DNA of 64,000 bases from Ustilago trichophora (GCA_900323505.1 OOIN01000042.1:62001-126000); one strand, 5' to 3'; counted from the first letter of the stretch, positions 1 through 9,049 are shown. Translations and numbers: made by a program. The notes: a model not told the origin generated them from the letters alone.

Positions 1-785
1 TCATCTGAATCCGACGGCAAGAAAGAGTTGCTTCCTTCGACCCAATCTGCGTCTTCGTCCTCGCTTTCCTTCTCAACCCGTGATCTTGAAGTTCTCCTCT
101 TGGCTTTATACGTCTGTGGCGCACTGACGTTCACCCTGGCCTTGCCACGAGCCTTTGCACTCGCTTGCTTTCTTGCATCCTCGCCTTGGCCATCTCTCAG
201 CTGCTCACGATGAAAGTCGCGCAGCTCGCGAATGGGCTGACCATGCGTTTCCAGCGCATACAAAAGGTCTCTTGCAGAGGGCTGATCTCGACACGCCAAC
301 TCAGCCGCATGTGTCGCAGCCGAAAACACCGAGGTGAGAAACTTCTTGGTAAGCTGGCTAACTTCATGCAGTGCCGAAGCGGTCGTCGCATCAAAGCCGG
401 CGCGTGTCGCTTGCACTGCGATCAGCTGAAAGAGCGCTTCGTTCGCGCTGTGTTGGTCGACGTGGGGGATCGAATACGGAATGCGCGAGGATGAGGCGAT
501 AGAGGTGAGGGATGGGCAATGTGTGATGGATCTCTGCTTGCGCTTGGGTTGATAAGGTTTCTCGTTGTCCGCTGAGGAAGCCTCATGGATTGTTGGGTTC
601 GAAGAGGAGATGTTGTCGGCCTGCAGCTGCTGTTGTGATGGTGTCGAAGGGGCAGACTTGTCAGCACTGGATGAGGTGAGACTTGCATCGGCTGCTGCGC
701 GACCGCTAGTTTTGGATCCTCCACCGCCAAACAGGGCTGCCGAGGACGAAGTCACGGCCCAGCTAGGCACACTTCCTGTGGGCAT
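1..785 (-). CDS. TAF8-like TFIID subunit with a bromodomain-associated histone fold (3' end outside the window)
   Basis: The minus frame is open from an ATG at 785 down to base 1 with no stop, so the C-terminus is missing; 261 codons are present. Residues 1-105 are Ser/Ala/Gly-rich. About residues 108-178 read as a histone fold of the bromodomain-associated (Bromo_TP) type: a helix with NEALFQLIA, then ALHEVSQLTKKFLTSVF, then AATHAAELACRDQPSARDLLYALE. The Ala-rich 'AHxAELAxRxxPxxxDLLxAL' pattern is typical of TAF8. The tail after it is basic, then acidic (ESEDEDADW). In TFIID, TAF8 pairs with TAF10. TAF3 and Spt7 carry related folds and cannot be excluded without the C-terminus. The start is the only in-frame ATG after an upstream stop near 918. 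The gene is divergent from the phosphatase gene at 1115. Confidence 0.72.
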   Translation of the reverse strand, partial: MPTGSVPSWAVTSSSAALFGGGGSKTSGRAAADASLTSSSADKSAPSTPSQQQLQADNISSSNPTIHEASSADNEKPYQPKRKQRSITHCPSLTSIASSSRIPYSIPHVDQHSANEALFQLIAVQATRAGFDATTASALHEVSQLTKKFLTSVFSAATHAAELACRDQPSARDLLYALETHGQPIRELRDFHREQLRDGQGEDARKQASAKARGKARVNVSAPQTYKAKRRTSRSRVEKESEDEDADWVEGSNSFLPSDSD

Positions 786-1114
786 GGTTGCAGGTCTCGG
801 GTCGGTGCCCTTGCGAAGAGCGTGGGTATCAAAAGCGGAGAAGGGTGGAAGAATGGTGGTGTATTGGTCAAGATGCGACGTGCATTCGAGATTCAAGTCG
901 CTCGCATCCACTAACACTCAACCACGGCAAGCCTTGCGTGGATTTTAGATCGGAGATGGTAGCTGAATCGCTCTAACAAAAGCTTATTTTTCCGCCTCCA
1001 CTTTCTTGAAATCACATTATGCTCAGATCACGTCTTTCTCCAACCACCAAGCCTTCGGTTCTTCTCTGAACTTTCCACGTTGAACCACCGCACTCTCTGC
1101 AGCGGAAAGAGTTC

Positions 1115-1968
1115 ATGGCCGCTGCTGGACCCTTGTTGTTTGCTACAGCCATCTGTCGAGCCTCTGTCCAGTGTTACACCGTGTCCAGTGCTACACCGTG
1201 CACTAGAATCAGTCTCTGCTCCTTCTACTCTACCACCACCAACATCGAAACGCACCTCGCACGAGCAAAACGACTTGCGGAACTTCGACGCAGATTCTCG
1301 GAACCTCCTTCTCCGGGATCCAACATCACAATGTCATTCCAGCCACTCTACAAGTATGTCGACCGCGACACCCTCGCTGAGCAGGTTCGAAAGCATGCCG
1401 CAGACCCAACTCAGCGCGAGGTGGCTATCGTGGACGTTAGAGGTAAGTTCTCGCCATCGCTGCTCATCACTATCTGTCTCTCTTTATCGCTCTGTAATGC
1501 TGAACTGATTCGCACTTCGTTGCATCATGCTCTCGCTGGTACAGACGACGACTTTGAAGGAGGCAACATAGTCTCTGCCACCAACCACCCTTCCTCAAAA
1601 TTTGCCGACGAAATCCAAGATCTGATCTACGGCCCATTGAAGGATTATAAGCAGGTCGTCTTCCACTGTCATCTTTCGCAACAGCGCGGTCCAAAGGCTG
1701 CAGGACAGTACGCACAGGCGAGACAAGCTGCGTTGGAGACCGGCAAGCTGAAAGATGAAGCACAGCCCAAGCAAGACGTTCTTGTCCTCAGAGGCGGCTT
1801 TAGCGAGTTCCAAGACAAATACAAGGTGAGTCAAAAGATACCAACTCCCAGGGCCAGCATTCAAGAAGAAAGATGGCTGATTCGGATGACATTCTGCGTC
1901 CGGAGGAACAGAAAGATCCAGCGGTGGTGGAAAAGTACGATGCTTCCGCTTGGGAGTTCCGGAATTAG
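1115..1968 (+). CDS. Ych1/Ibp1-type Cdc25-like phosphatase (rhodanese fold), three exons
   Basis: The signature is HCHLSQQRGPKAA, a CX5R catalytic loop (HC-X5-R) of the Cdc25/Acr2/Ych1 rhodanese family, preceded by IVDVRDDDFEGG and followed by VLRGGFSEFQ, as in yeast Ych1 and fission-yeast Ibp1. Exon 1 ends at 1442 and an intron runs 1443-1544 (GTAAGT...ACAG), restoring VDVR-DDDFEGG. A second donor lies at 1826 (GTGAGT). The last exon encodes MADSDDILRPEEQ...EKYDASAWEFRN and stops at 1968; the acceptor is ambiguous among AGs at 1851, 1857 and 1872, all of which keep frame. Two starts are possible. ATG 1115 adds about 72 residues with Arg and Ser/Thr but few acids, resembling a mitochondrial presequence. 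ATG 1331 (MSFQPLYKY) has A at -3 and matches the usual family start. Confidence 0.78.
1443..1544 (+). other. Intron 1 of the Ych1-like gene (102 bp, stop-free)
   Basis: The donor is GTAAGT and the acceptor ACAG. Splicing joins GTT-AGA-G to AC-GAC-GAC and gives V-R-D-D-D-F-E, the conserved pre-catalytic strand. The intron is 34 codons long without an in-frame stop, so a retained intron would still be translated. Confidence 0.8.
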
Positions 1969-2111
1969 ATTGCAGCCTCCTGTATCCTCGCTACCTCACA
2001 GATGGCTTATGCCAGGTGCAACATCTTGATCAATTAGCCAGAACCACATCTGTACAAGCAGTGAAAAGTCGGAAACCAGATGGCAGACGATCCTTGAGCT
2101 GTTTGGTAAAG

Positions 2112-3143
2112 CTACAGTCTGCTTGCGCGCGACTTTGCCCTGTCAGCCTCCCTCTGTTGCCGCGACCTGTTGACGAATGCGCCCACCTGTCCTTCTTCTA
2201 ACAGCTTGGCCAGACTCTGCATTCCTAGCTCAAACTCCTTCTCCATGGCTTTCCTCAATCCTCCTCTCAGCCTGAGGTCGACCTTACCCTCCGGTCCGGG
2301 CTCCTCCCCTTCCCCGTTCCTATCCCCTTCTGCTCCTGTGTACATAGCATTCAACATACTCGACCGATCGTTGAGCATACACGTCTGCGGATTGGCCGCC
2401 AAGCCCGCAGCGATCCGGAGCGACTTCTCTACCACTGGAGAGAACCCACCCTGTTCAGCCTGCTTTGCTGGAGGAGGAGTCACATAGTTCACCAACCCGA
2501 TCGAGTGTGCTTCTGTCGCAGAGACCAAACGTCCCGTCAGTGCCAGATCCGCCGCCCTCGACCCACCAATAAGCGCAGGCAGCCTGACCGTCCCCCCGTC
2601 GATCAGAGGTACACCTCTGAGCCTGCACAAAATTCCGAACGCCGCCTCCGAACTCGCCACTCTCAAATCAGCCCACAGCGCCAACTCGATCCCTCCTGCC
2701 ACAGCAAACCCTTCCACAGCTGCAATCACCGGTTTGTTCATCGCCAGCCGCGTTACACCCATTGGTGCAATTGCGTCCATGTCTGCATCTAGCAGATTGC
2801 TTTCTGTTCCTTTTGCAGCTTGTTCGTGATTGTTCAGGAGTGAAGACTGAGAGATGGATTTGAGATCGGCTCCTGCGCAGAAAGTCCCGCTGCCACCGGT
2901 GAGGATTGCGACTCGAAGCGTTGGATCGTTGGCGAAAGATACAAACACAGAGTGCAATGCAGAGGCGGTCTCACGATCGACAGCATTTTTCACCTCGGGT
3001 CGGTCGATGACGCATACCATCGCCTTTTGATGCGTGGAAGATGAGAGACGAGGCGAGAGCGCGTCGTCAAATGGTTTCAGGTCGACGTGGTACACTTTGA
3101 CTTTGCCGTTTGCAAGCGTTTGGATTGGCGTTGGAGGTGACAT
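2112..3143 (-). CDS. Peroxisomal-type enoyl-CoA hydratase/isomerase (crotonase) family protein
   Basis: This is a 343-aa intronless crotonase. Conserved blocks are RPEVKNAVD (residues 49-57), the oxyanion-hole block FCAGADLK (88-95), and AAVEGFAVAGGIELALWADLR (about 141-161) with the first catalytic-type Glu at E153. The second block reads FGILCRLRGVPLIDGGTVRLP, so the second catalytic Glu of classical enoyl-CoA hydratase is absent; this variant is common in crotonases of uncertain substrate. The C-terminus ends Ser-Arg-Leu, which fits the PTS1 peroxisomal import consensus, so a peroxisomal role in acyl-CoA metabolism is inferred. It is convergent with the phosphatase gene, with about 140 bp between stops. 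The ATG at 3143 is the first in frame. Confidence 0.85.
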   Translation of the reverse strand: MSPPTPIQTLANGKVKVYHVDLKPFDDALSPRLSSSTHQKAMVCVIDRPEVKNAVDRETASALHSVFVSFANDPTLRVAILTGGSGTFCAGADLKSISQSSLLNNHEQAAKGTESNLLDADMDAIAPMGVTRLAMNKPVIAAVEGFAVAGGIELALWADLRVASSEAAFGILCRLRGVPLIDGGTVRLPALIGGSRAADLALTGRLVSATEAHSIGLVNYVTPPPAKQAEQGGFSPVVEKSLRIAAGLAANPQTCMLNDRSSMLNAMYTGAEGDRNGEGEEPGPEGKVDLRLRGGLRKAMEKEFELGMQSLAKLLEEGQVGAFVNRSRQQREADRAKSRASRL

Positions 3144-3523
3144 ACTGACAGTTGCGAGTGATTATGCAAAGCAGAGACTCATGAGAGATGCGGCGAGAAG
3201 AAGGGAGGGTTGGAAGATGAAGGAAGAAAGGAAGGAAGACGATGGGAGCGAAATGCGGGGTAAGAACCATGCACACGCCGCATGGTACATAAACCGGCAA
3301 ATCCCACTTGCCGCCGCCGAAAAACGCATTCAGATCCTAAACGGCACACGCATTTCACGTCAGTTTGTGCGGTTGCACCAACAAGCCTCGGTTCTGTTTG
3401 TACTTTGCTGGCCAGCTTCATTTTCATTACAATGCATCAAGACGATGTCTGTGAAATACAGAGACACCATGACCCCTTTTGAGAGGGGCAGAGCGCAGGG
3501 ATTCATATTTCCTAAGCCAACAC

Positions 3524-3799
3524 TCAGCTGCCCTGGCTGCCAGCACCACGGCTGCCGCAGCACCTAACGTAACGGCCCAAGTTGATTCCGTTGAACAAGT
3601 CTTGGCATTTGTCGACCGATTCGTTGAAGAAAGTGGTCCAGTGTTCTCGAGTGGCTGCACAGCAGTCTTTAGAGACCTGATAGTTGATTCCACCTGAACC
3701 GTCCTTGTTCTTAGTGCAGAAGCTCTCACTTGCGCCTTGGACCGAGGTGACGCAGACGCTGGCGACGATGGCAAGGGTTAGAGCGGCGGTGAAGCGCAT
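3524..3799 (-). CDS. Small secreted six-cysteine protein, paralogue 1 of 4
   Basis: The product is 91 aa: a signal peptide (hydrophobic ALTLAIVASVCV, likely cleavage after VQG) and a mature domain of about 68 residues. Cysteine spacing is C-X17-CC-X17-C-X14-CC, three residues shorter in the last loop than in the other copies. The shared cores KDCCAAT and NGINLGR-[FY]-V-x-CCG-x-RG-x-GS are present. The true start is the MRF ATG at 3799; the frame extends upstream only through a TTG and into a 5'UTR intron (3806-3884, GTAAGC...TTCAG). No known family is recognised. A secreted, disulfide-stabilised and possibly effector-like protein is inferred from the signal peptide, size, even cysteine count and clustering. 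Confidence 0.85.
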   Translation of the reverse strand: MRFTAALTLAIVASVCVTSVQGASESFCTKNKDGSGGINYQVSKDCCAATREHWTTFFNESVDKCQDLFNGINLGRYVRCCGSRGAGSQGS

Positions 3800-3805
3800 T
3801 TTGGG

Positions 3806-3884
3806 CTGAACAATCAAAGGCGTACTCTTATCAGCTATAGTCCAAGATTAGTCTGTTCTGAGGAGAGGAGGAACGCCAGCTTAC
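3806..3884 (-). other. 5'UTR intron of secreted paralogue 1
   Basis: On the minus strand the donor GTAAGC starts at 3884 and the acceptor TTGTTCAG ends at 3806, seven bases before the ATG. The same arrangement is found in the other paralogues. Confidence 0.6.
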
Positions 3885-3968
3885 CAGATGAGATCAATCG
3901 GAGAGAAGGCAGAAGTGGTGAAGTGGATGAGGGAATCAAGACAAAAACAGGTATGGGCAGCCAGCTTG

Positions 3969-3976
3969 ATATACCT
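3969..3976 (-). promoter_or_regulatory. TATA-like element of secreted paralogue 1
   Basis: Minus-strand AGGTATAT lies about 173 bp upstream of the ATG, at the same relative place as the TATA-like elements of the other three paralogues. Assigned by position and resemblance only. Confidence 0.4.
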
Positions 3977-5062
3977 TCGACGAACACCTCGACGGTGTCG
4001 TTCCAAGTCCTCGAAAGTCAAGGTCTGGAGCAATAGAGCAGACTTTTTCTCACAAAAGCATCAAGTCGGACGGCAACATCGGTCCTTGCACCCTCTTCTT
4101 CTCTTCTTCCCCTCGAAGACACCTTCCAGGATAAAACACACTGCGCCTGAAATGTAGACTCTTCCTCTTCGACCTTCGTACATCAAAGGCCTATCTTTCT
4201 GTCGCTCTTCAAGAAGCAAGGAAGGGCCAAACAAACAGCCCCACCAGCGAACCCCCACGCCGACAGCCCCGCTTCCAGAATCTCTCAACCGGAAAAACAT
4301 CGGCGGCCTCCTTCTACTATAAGCAAGATTTGACTCAAGCGCACCATCTGCTCATGGGGGATGACTTTCCAAGGTCGAGAGCCGGTCTAGGGTCGGCTGA
4401 CGCTCCGCGCCTTCCGAGGCGGAGCAAGGTAAGAATTGCGTTCTCAAGGCGGCTGTTCGTCTGTTTGGGGGACGGTCGATAGTATATGTCGTCGAGAGTC
4501 TCGTTGGCGGGACCGATTGTGGGGGAGTCGATCTCGAAGCGGCATATCCAAAAACCTAGTTTGGACGTCGTCGGTTGGTGACTTTCCAAACTCGAAGCTC
4601 GTATCTGCCATCCCGTCTTACGTGCAAAGGAGAGACTTCCTGTATATCTGATTGTCGGTCCGTTCATCAAACATGACGGCTCATCTCTCTTCTTCTCGCA
4701 CGGTTATAGGCAGTGTCTGAAGAACAGTGGTCCCTCTTTGCCTCTGAGAGCTACGTACTGTCAATCGAAAGATTTCGTCGCTACCGTATCCTGACTCTCC
4801 ACAGATCTCTCGAAATTATCAAAGATAGTTCAGGTTTATCTCACCCGCCCAGATCCAATCACACTTGCAGACAACATCATCGTCTTGAGCCGGCCAGCAA
4901 TGTGAATTTCAGAATAAAGAGACAAACCACAACAAGCACTACACAATAGCCTCTCGTGACCTCGTCCCTCCACACACATCGTGTTGACTTCTTGTATCAG
5001 ACAAAAGTCCTACCAAGCGTAGCACAAAGAGGAGAGAAAATGGCTATGCGACCAGACACACC
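3977..5062. other. Intergenic stretch between secreted paralogues 1 and 2
   Basis: About 1.1 kb without a convincing gene. The longest minus frame (4335-4670) and plus frame (4436-4651) are short, lack recognisable domains and overlap each other. It presumably holds the distal promoter of paralogue 1 and the 3' flank of paralogue 2. Confidence 0.5.
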
Positions 5063-5341
5063 TCAATTACCTTGGCTACCAGTACCGCGGCTACCACAGC
5101 AGGCAACGAAACGACCCAAGTTGATTCCGTTGCCGATCCCCAGAGCGTCCTGGCAGAAGTGGCTGAGCTCATTATAGTGGATAGTACTGTGCTCCTTAGT
5201 TGCGGCACAGCAGTCTTTGGTGACCTGCTGATCGATGGTTCCTCCGCCATTGCGGTCTGTCTTGCATGCTGCCCAGTGAGCGCCATGCACGGTGGTGGCT
5301 GAGACCAGGGCTAAAGTAATGAGAGTCAAGGTGAGACGCAT
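5063..5341 (-). CDS. Small secreted six-cysteine protein, paralogue 2 of 4
   Basis: The product is 92 aa: signal peptide (LTLTLITLALVSATTVHG), then a mature domain with spacing C-X17-CC-X17-C-X17-CC and the family blocks VTKDCCAATKEHST and GNGINLGRFVACCGSRG. The start is the MRL ATG at 5341; the frame upstream contains only a TTG and enters a probable 5'UTR intron (donor GTAAGTAG at 5418, acceptor CCCAG near 5367). It has the same strand and architecture as its neighbours at 3.5, 7.3 and 8.6 kb. Function is unknown; secretion is inferred from the signal peptide. Confidence 0.85.
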   Translation of the reverse strand: MRLTLTLITLALVSATTVHGAHWAACKTDRNGGGTIDQQVTKDCCAATKEHSTIHYNELSHFCQDALGIGNGINLGRFVACCGSRGTGSQGN

Positions 5342-5366
5342 CTTCGGTTCAGAAAGGGGCGTCAAG

Positions 5367-5418
5367 CTGGGTCAGTGTAAGCTGGTAGGTAAGGAGACTG
5401 GAAGACGGTGCTACTTAC
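5367..5418 (-). other. Probable 5'UTR intron of secreted paralogue 2
   Basis: On the minus strand the donor GTAAGT is at 5418, a branch-like ACTGAC follows, and CCCAG ends near 5367. At about 52 bp it is shorter than the paralogous introns, and a later acceptor (CCGAAG just before the ATG) is possible. Confidence 0.4.
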
Positions 5419-5486
5419 TTTTTGTTAGTGAATTGGAGGGGAAAAGATGGATGAGTGAGTTGAGGAGGCAGGCGGTGAGAACAGCA

Positions 5487-5501
5487 CCTTTTTTAATACC
5501 T
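5487..5501 (-). promoter_or_regulatory. TATA/A-rich element of secreted paralogue 2
   Basis: Minus-strand AAGGTATTAAAAAAG lies about 155 bp upstream of the ATG, corresponding in position to the GTATATC elements of the other paralogues. Confidence 0.35.
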
Positions 5502-7294
5502 TTGCACAAGAACAATACGATTATAGCTAGCGGCATTGCTCTGTAGCAATGTCTCTTCAAAGGTGTAGATTGCTTTGCATGGACACTTAGTGAGCCCTAT
5601 CCCCCTCGGAAAAGCCACATATATCCAGCGTTGCAGAAAAACTTGTTCGGTGATGTGCCCTTTCACGATACCGAAGATACCCTCGACAAACCATTGCACA
5701 GGAAAGCTGCCTTTTACGTGCAAACCGGAGAAGGTGGCCCTTGTCAGCGACGACGGCACCTCTCGCCGCACCTCAACTTTCCCCCATTCAACCTCGGTGT
5801 TCCGGATTCGAAAATGTGTCGTGGCGAAACGTCGTCAACCTCTTGGGCGCAAGACGACTCTACCGACCTAGAGCGAGCGTCGGAAGCTGCGTTCGACTCT
5901 GCTTGGTCGTAATCTGAAGCAGAAGCACCTTGCTCGATGGATGGAATCGCTGGCTGAATTTTGGGCGCTTATAAGCGGGGCGGTCGATAATCAATGCACA
6001 AGAGGTCGATCTCGACAAAGATTCTCTTCCTGAAAGCCAGATCGGATCCCTGCACTCCGAGGATGGCTGACATCCTCTCTTACGGGTGGAGACGCTCAGA
6101 AACACGAATGTGAGCCAGTTTCTGGTGGTTTTGACCCCAACATAGCCCGAGTCTCGTAACTTCTTTTTGACTCTTTGCTACTAAGAGGGTAAGCTTGTCG
6201 TTCGACGGAGCCTCTCACAAGGTGCGGGGGTCTAGCGTCGTCATAGGTTCCTGTGTATTCCAGCCACAGCCTGTACAGCATTCTCACATTGCTGAGCTCG
6301 CTTTGTCTCTCCATCACTTTCAGGCTCCTCCATATTTTCGCAGGCCACAGAGAGACAAGAAGCGGAGTCTTGGTGACATGAACAGTATCATGAATGCCGA
6401 CAGTCTGGCTTCAGAGGCAGAGGCTTTGCAGATGGGTGTGAGGCATTTGAGATTGGTATTCAAAGAGGTAATTATGACTTGCAGAAATCAGCCGGAAGAT
6501 ACAGTATATGCCCTTCGTGCTCTATATCCTTCTACTGGAACAAGATGACCTTCAGCGAATTCGAGACATGCCCATGGCTCGTGGACACTCTTCCGCATCT
6601 TGCTGTCACCGACGCTTGTGGTACAAGCAGCGCACCTGGCTCAAGTCTTGATCCCTGTTGCCTTGGGTCTCGTTGATGAGGATCAAGAATTGTCAGTGTC
6701 CTGCATGCATCTAGGTCCTCTTGACCGTATTTCACCTACCGTTTGGGCTGTCATCATTCTTGACAAATCTCCCTTCGAACAAACTTCGAGCAGGCTTGAC
6801 CTTTCGAGCCCGGAAGTGAAGATAGAGTTGTCTTCAAATATGAACACTTTTGTATGCCTTCCTGCTTGCTGTCTCAAGGACCTGATGGGACTGAGACGGG
6901 TTCGCATTCGTATTTCCCCCGACAGTAAGTCGTCACTCATCACTGTACCACTCCCGGACTGCGCGTCACCGTTGTCTAACTCGAGCACCGATTGATTCTC
7001 CTTTTGATCCGCTGCGTCTTCTTCTGCACCTTGACAAGCTAAGCTTACCACCTGACTCCTGGTCAGCGCGATATTACCATCCGATCGCCAAGTCGATACC
7101 CTCGAGCACTCTCCACGCGAAATCATTCGAGCCACTCCGCTGGTCGTCTTCAATTCGAAAAGTCCACATCCACATACTGTACAGACTAGATTGTGTCGCT
7201 GGCCAGCATTTTCTTATTTGGAATCGAATCTCGAGCGACAAAACGCTTCTGCCTCGTTTAAAAAGAGATAGAAGTCAGAAGAACCAGACATTGG
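5502..7294. pseudogene. Gene-free stretch with possible decayed coding sequence
   Basis: No intact gene is visible in about 1.8 kb. Several short frames look protein-like but are broken by stops and frameshifts, for example plus-strand FENVSWRNVVNLLGARRLYR near 5810, SLAEFWALISGAVDN near 5945 continuing after a frame change as INAQEVDLDKDSLPESQ near 5990, and 6195-6548. No family could be named. The alternative is chance open frames in G+C-balanced DNA. Confidence 0.25.
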
Positions 7295-7588
7295 CTACTC
7301 AGGGCTGTGACTGCCATCACCGCGTTGGCCGCAGCAATTCACGAAGCGACCTAGGTTGATCCCGTTTCCAAGCCCGCCTGCATCCTGGCAGACGTGTTTG
7401 ACCTCGTTAAAGGCGGTAGTAGAATGTTCGCGTGTGGCCGCGCAGCAGTCTTTGGTCACCTGGTAGTCGGGATCACCGGTACCATCTTTGTTGGCAGTAC
7501 AGTATGCTTGACGAGCGCCGAGCACCGAATAGGTGCAATGGAGAAGTGCGAGGAGGGCACAAACCAGGAGAGGGGTGAAGGAACGCAT
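7295..7588 (-). CDS. Small secreted six-cysteine protein, paralogue 3 of 4
   Basis: The product is 97 aa: a signal peptide with hydrophobic LLVCALLALLHC and likely cleavage near VLG, then a mature domain with C-X17-CC-X17-C-X17-CC spacing, VTKDCCAATREHSTTAFNE and GNGINLGRFVNCCGQRG. One extra Cys sits inside the signal peptide. A longer frame to 7621 starts at a TTG that lies within the 5'UTR intron (7599-7693), so the MRS ATG at 7588 is the start. It is closest in sequence to paralogue 4; the two share STTAFNE and GRFVNCCG. Confidence 0.86.
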   Translation of the reverse strand: MRSFTPLLVCALLALLHCTYSVLGARQAYCTANKDGTGDPDYQVTKDCCAATREHSTTAFNEVKHVCQDAGGLGNGINLGRFVNCCGQRGDGSHSPE

Positions 7589-7598
7589 GCTGATCGAT

Positions 7599-7693
7599 CT
7601 GTTGGATTGGGTCGGGTCCAAGAAATTGAGGGTCAGGGTTTGATGAGGGAAACCAACGTGAGCAATCAGGAAGTATGATGTGAGGAGGCTTAC
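7599..7693 (-). other. 5'UTR intron of secreted paralogue 3
   Basis: On the minus strand the donor GTAAGC is at 7693 after a run of A, and the acceptor CCAACAG ends at 7599, ten bases before the ATG. Length 95 bp. Confidence 0.6.
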
Positions 7694-7781
7694 TTTTTGA
7701 AAAAGTGTAATGGGTGGTGAATGAGTATGAGTGAGATGAACGATTGTGAGTTAGAAAGTGAAAGCTTGAACGATCTGATGC

Positions 7782-7795
7782 GAGTAGATATACTC
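7782..7795 (-). promoter_or_regulatory. TATA-like near-palindrome upstream of secreted paralogue 3
   Basis: Minus-strand GAGTATATCTACTC lies about 195-205 bp upstream of the ATG. An identical 14-mer occurs upstream of paralogue 4 at 9050-9063. Confidence 0.55.
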
Positions 7796-8583
7796 AAGAT
7801 TCTTCAAAAGAGACCTGTCTCTGTGTTTCTCGAACAGCAGTACAGCAAAGTCGTAGTGTACAGTTGCTGAACCCAAGACAGTAGCAGACATCGATACTGT
7901 ATCTCTTCTCCTTTCCCTATTAGTGATCTCATGAGACCTCTGCTACATTCACTGAAGCACGCTATCAACCCCCAAAGCCACCGCGTGACCTTATCGACGC
8001 CCCACCGTGGGTAACTCCCAAACCGGCGTTTGGACAGGCATCGATAAAAATTCCCCCGTGCCGTTCTTCATCCTCCTCCGTCCCACTCTCCTGGCGTCTC
8101 ACTCGATCTCGTCCTCCTGTGATCTGGAACAAACACCGAAACACGAATTCATCTGTCCACATCTAGCAACCCAAGTCCTCGCTAGTTCGTTCCATTTGTG
8201 CTTCCGGCTTTTCTCTTCCGTTTCGAGGGTCGGAAGCCCCACGCATTAGACTGGAAGGTTCCCACGCGCGGCTTCACGACGAAGATCGAGTTCAAACGTT
8301 CGCTTCGATCCATCTTCATCTTCGCGTCCATAACATTCGTAAAAGGTCTCAAAGTCTGCTACCACGGTAACTCCACCTATCTCTACATTTCTGCACAAGC
8401 AAGCGAGCCACTTTGTATTCACACAACTGTTTTTTGCTGGCCAGCTTTTTTTTTTTTTTTTTCATTCACACGAGAAGAGAAACAGAAACAGATACAGAAG
8501 CATGAGAGAGTTGAGGCATTTCTTGAAGCCTATTCGCTTGGTATCCTTTCTCTTTGAGAAAGAAAGGAAGCGAAACCTCTGTT
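7796..8583. other. Intergenic stretch between secreted paralogues 3 and 4
   Basis: No gene seen. It contains a T17 run at 8446-8462 and, at 8433-8447, the 15-mer TTTGCTGGCCAGCTT that also occurs downstream of paralogue 1 (3404-3418). Confidence 0.5.
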
Positions 8584-8868
8584 TTAACCATCAGAGTGAC
8601 TTCCAGCGCCCCTACTACCACAGCAGTTCACAAAGCGACCGAGATTGATCCCATTACCGAAACCAAGAGCATCAGTACACTTATGAGTACCCTCATTGAA
8701 AGCGGTGGTAGAAGATTCGGCTGTAGCGGCACAGCAGTCCTTGGTGATCTGGTAGTTTGGTTCACCGGTGCCGTCGCGATTGGTCGTGCAGTATGCCGTG
8801 TGAGCGGCGAGCGCCGAGGAGGTGAAGAGGGTGGCGATGAGGATGAGGTTGGTGGCGATGGTGCGCAT
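8584..8868 (-). CDS. Small secreted six-cysteine protein, paralogue 4 of 4
   Basis: The product is 94 aa, starting at the MRT ATG at 8868. The signal peptide is NLILIATLFTSSALA, followed by a mature domain with C-X17-CC-X17-C-X17-CC spacing, ITKDCCAATAESSTTAFNE and GNGINLGRFVNCCGSRGAGS. A 5'UTR intron (8878-8973) ends ten bases before the ATG. Function is unknown; the family is inferred to be secreted and disulfide-bonded. It is the outermost (first transcribed) member of the same-strand cluster. Confidence 0.86.
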   Translation of the reverse strand: MRTIATNLILIATLFTSSALAAHTAYCTTNRDGTGEPNYQITKDCCAATAESSTTAFNEGTHKCTDALGFGNGINLGRFVNCCGSRGAGSHSDG

Positions 8869-8877
8869 TTTTATGGT

Positions 8878-8973
8878 CTGGGAGGAATTGGATACAAAGC
8901 AAAGAAGAAGGAAACAGTTTTGGGTTAGTGGACAGATTCGTTTGAAAGAAAAGGATCAAACGGGGCAATTTAC
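8878..8973 (-). other. 5'UTR intron of secreted paralogue 4
   Basis: On the minus strand the donor GTAAAT is at 8973, a branch-like CACTAAC is visible, and the acceptor CTCCCAG ends at 8878. Length 96 bp, nearly equal to the intron of paralogue 3. Confidence 0.6.
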
Positions 8974-9049
8974 TTGTACTTGATTGGTGAGTGAGCTGTA
9001 TTGAGTTGCAAGGGTTTGTAGAGGGACAGAAAAGACGTTGAGAAGAGGT

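Noticed and set aside
7589..7621. N-terminal extension of secreted paralogue 3 (and similar ones in copies 1 and 2)
   Set aside because: The extensions start at TTG codons and fall in or across the 5'UTR introns; the MR- ATG gives a clean signal peptide.
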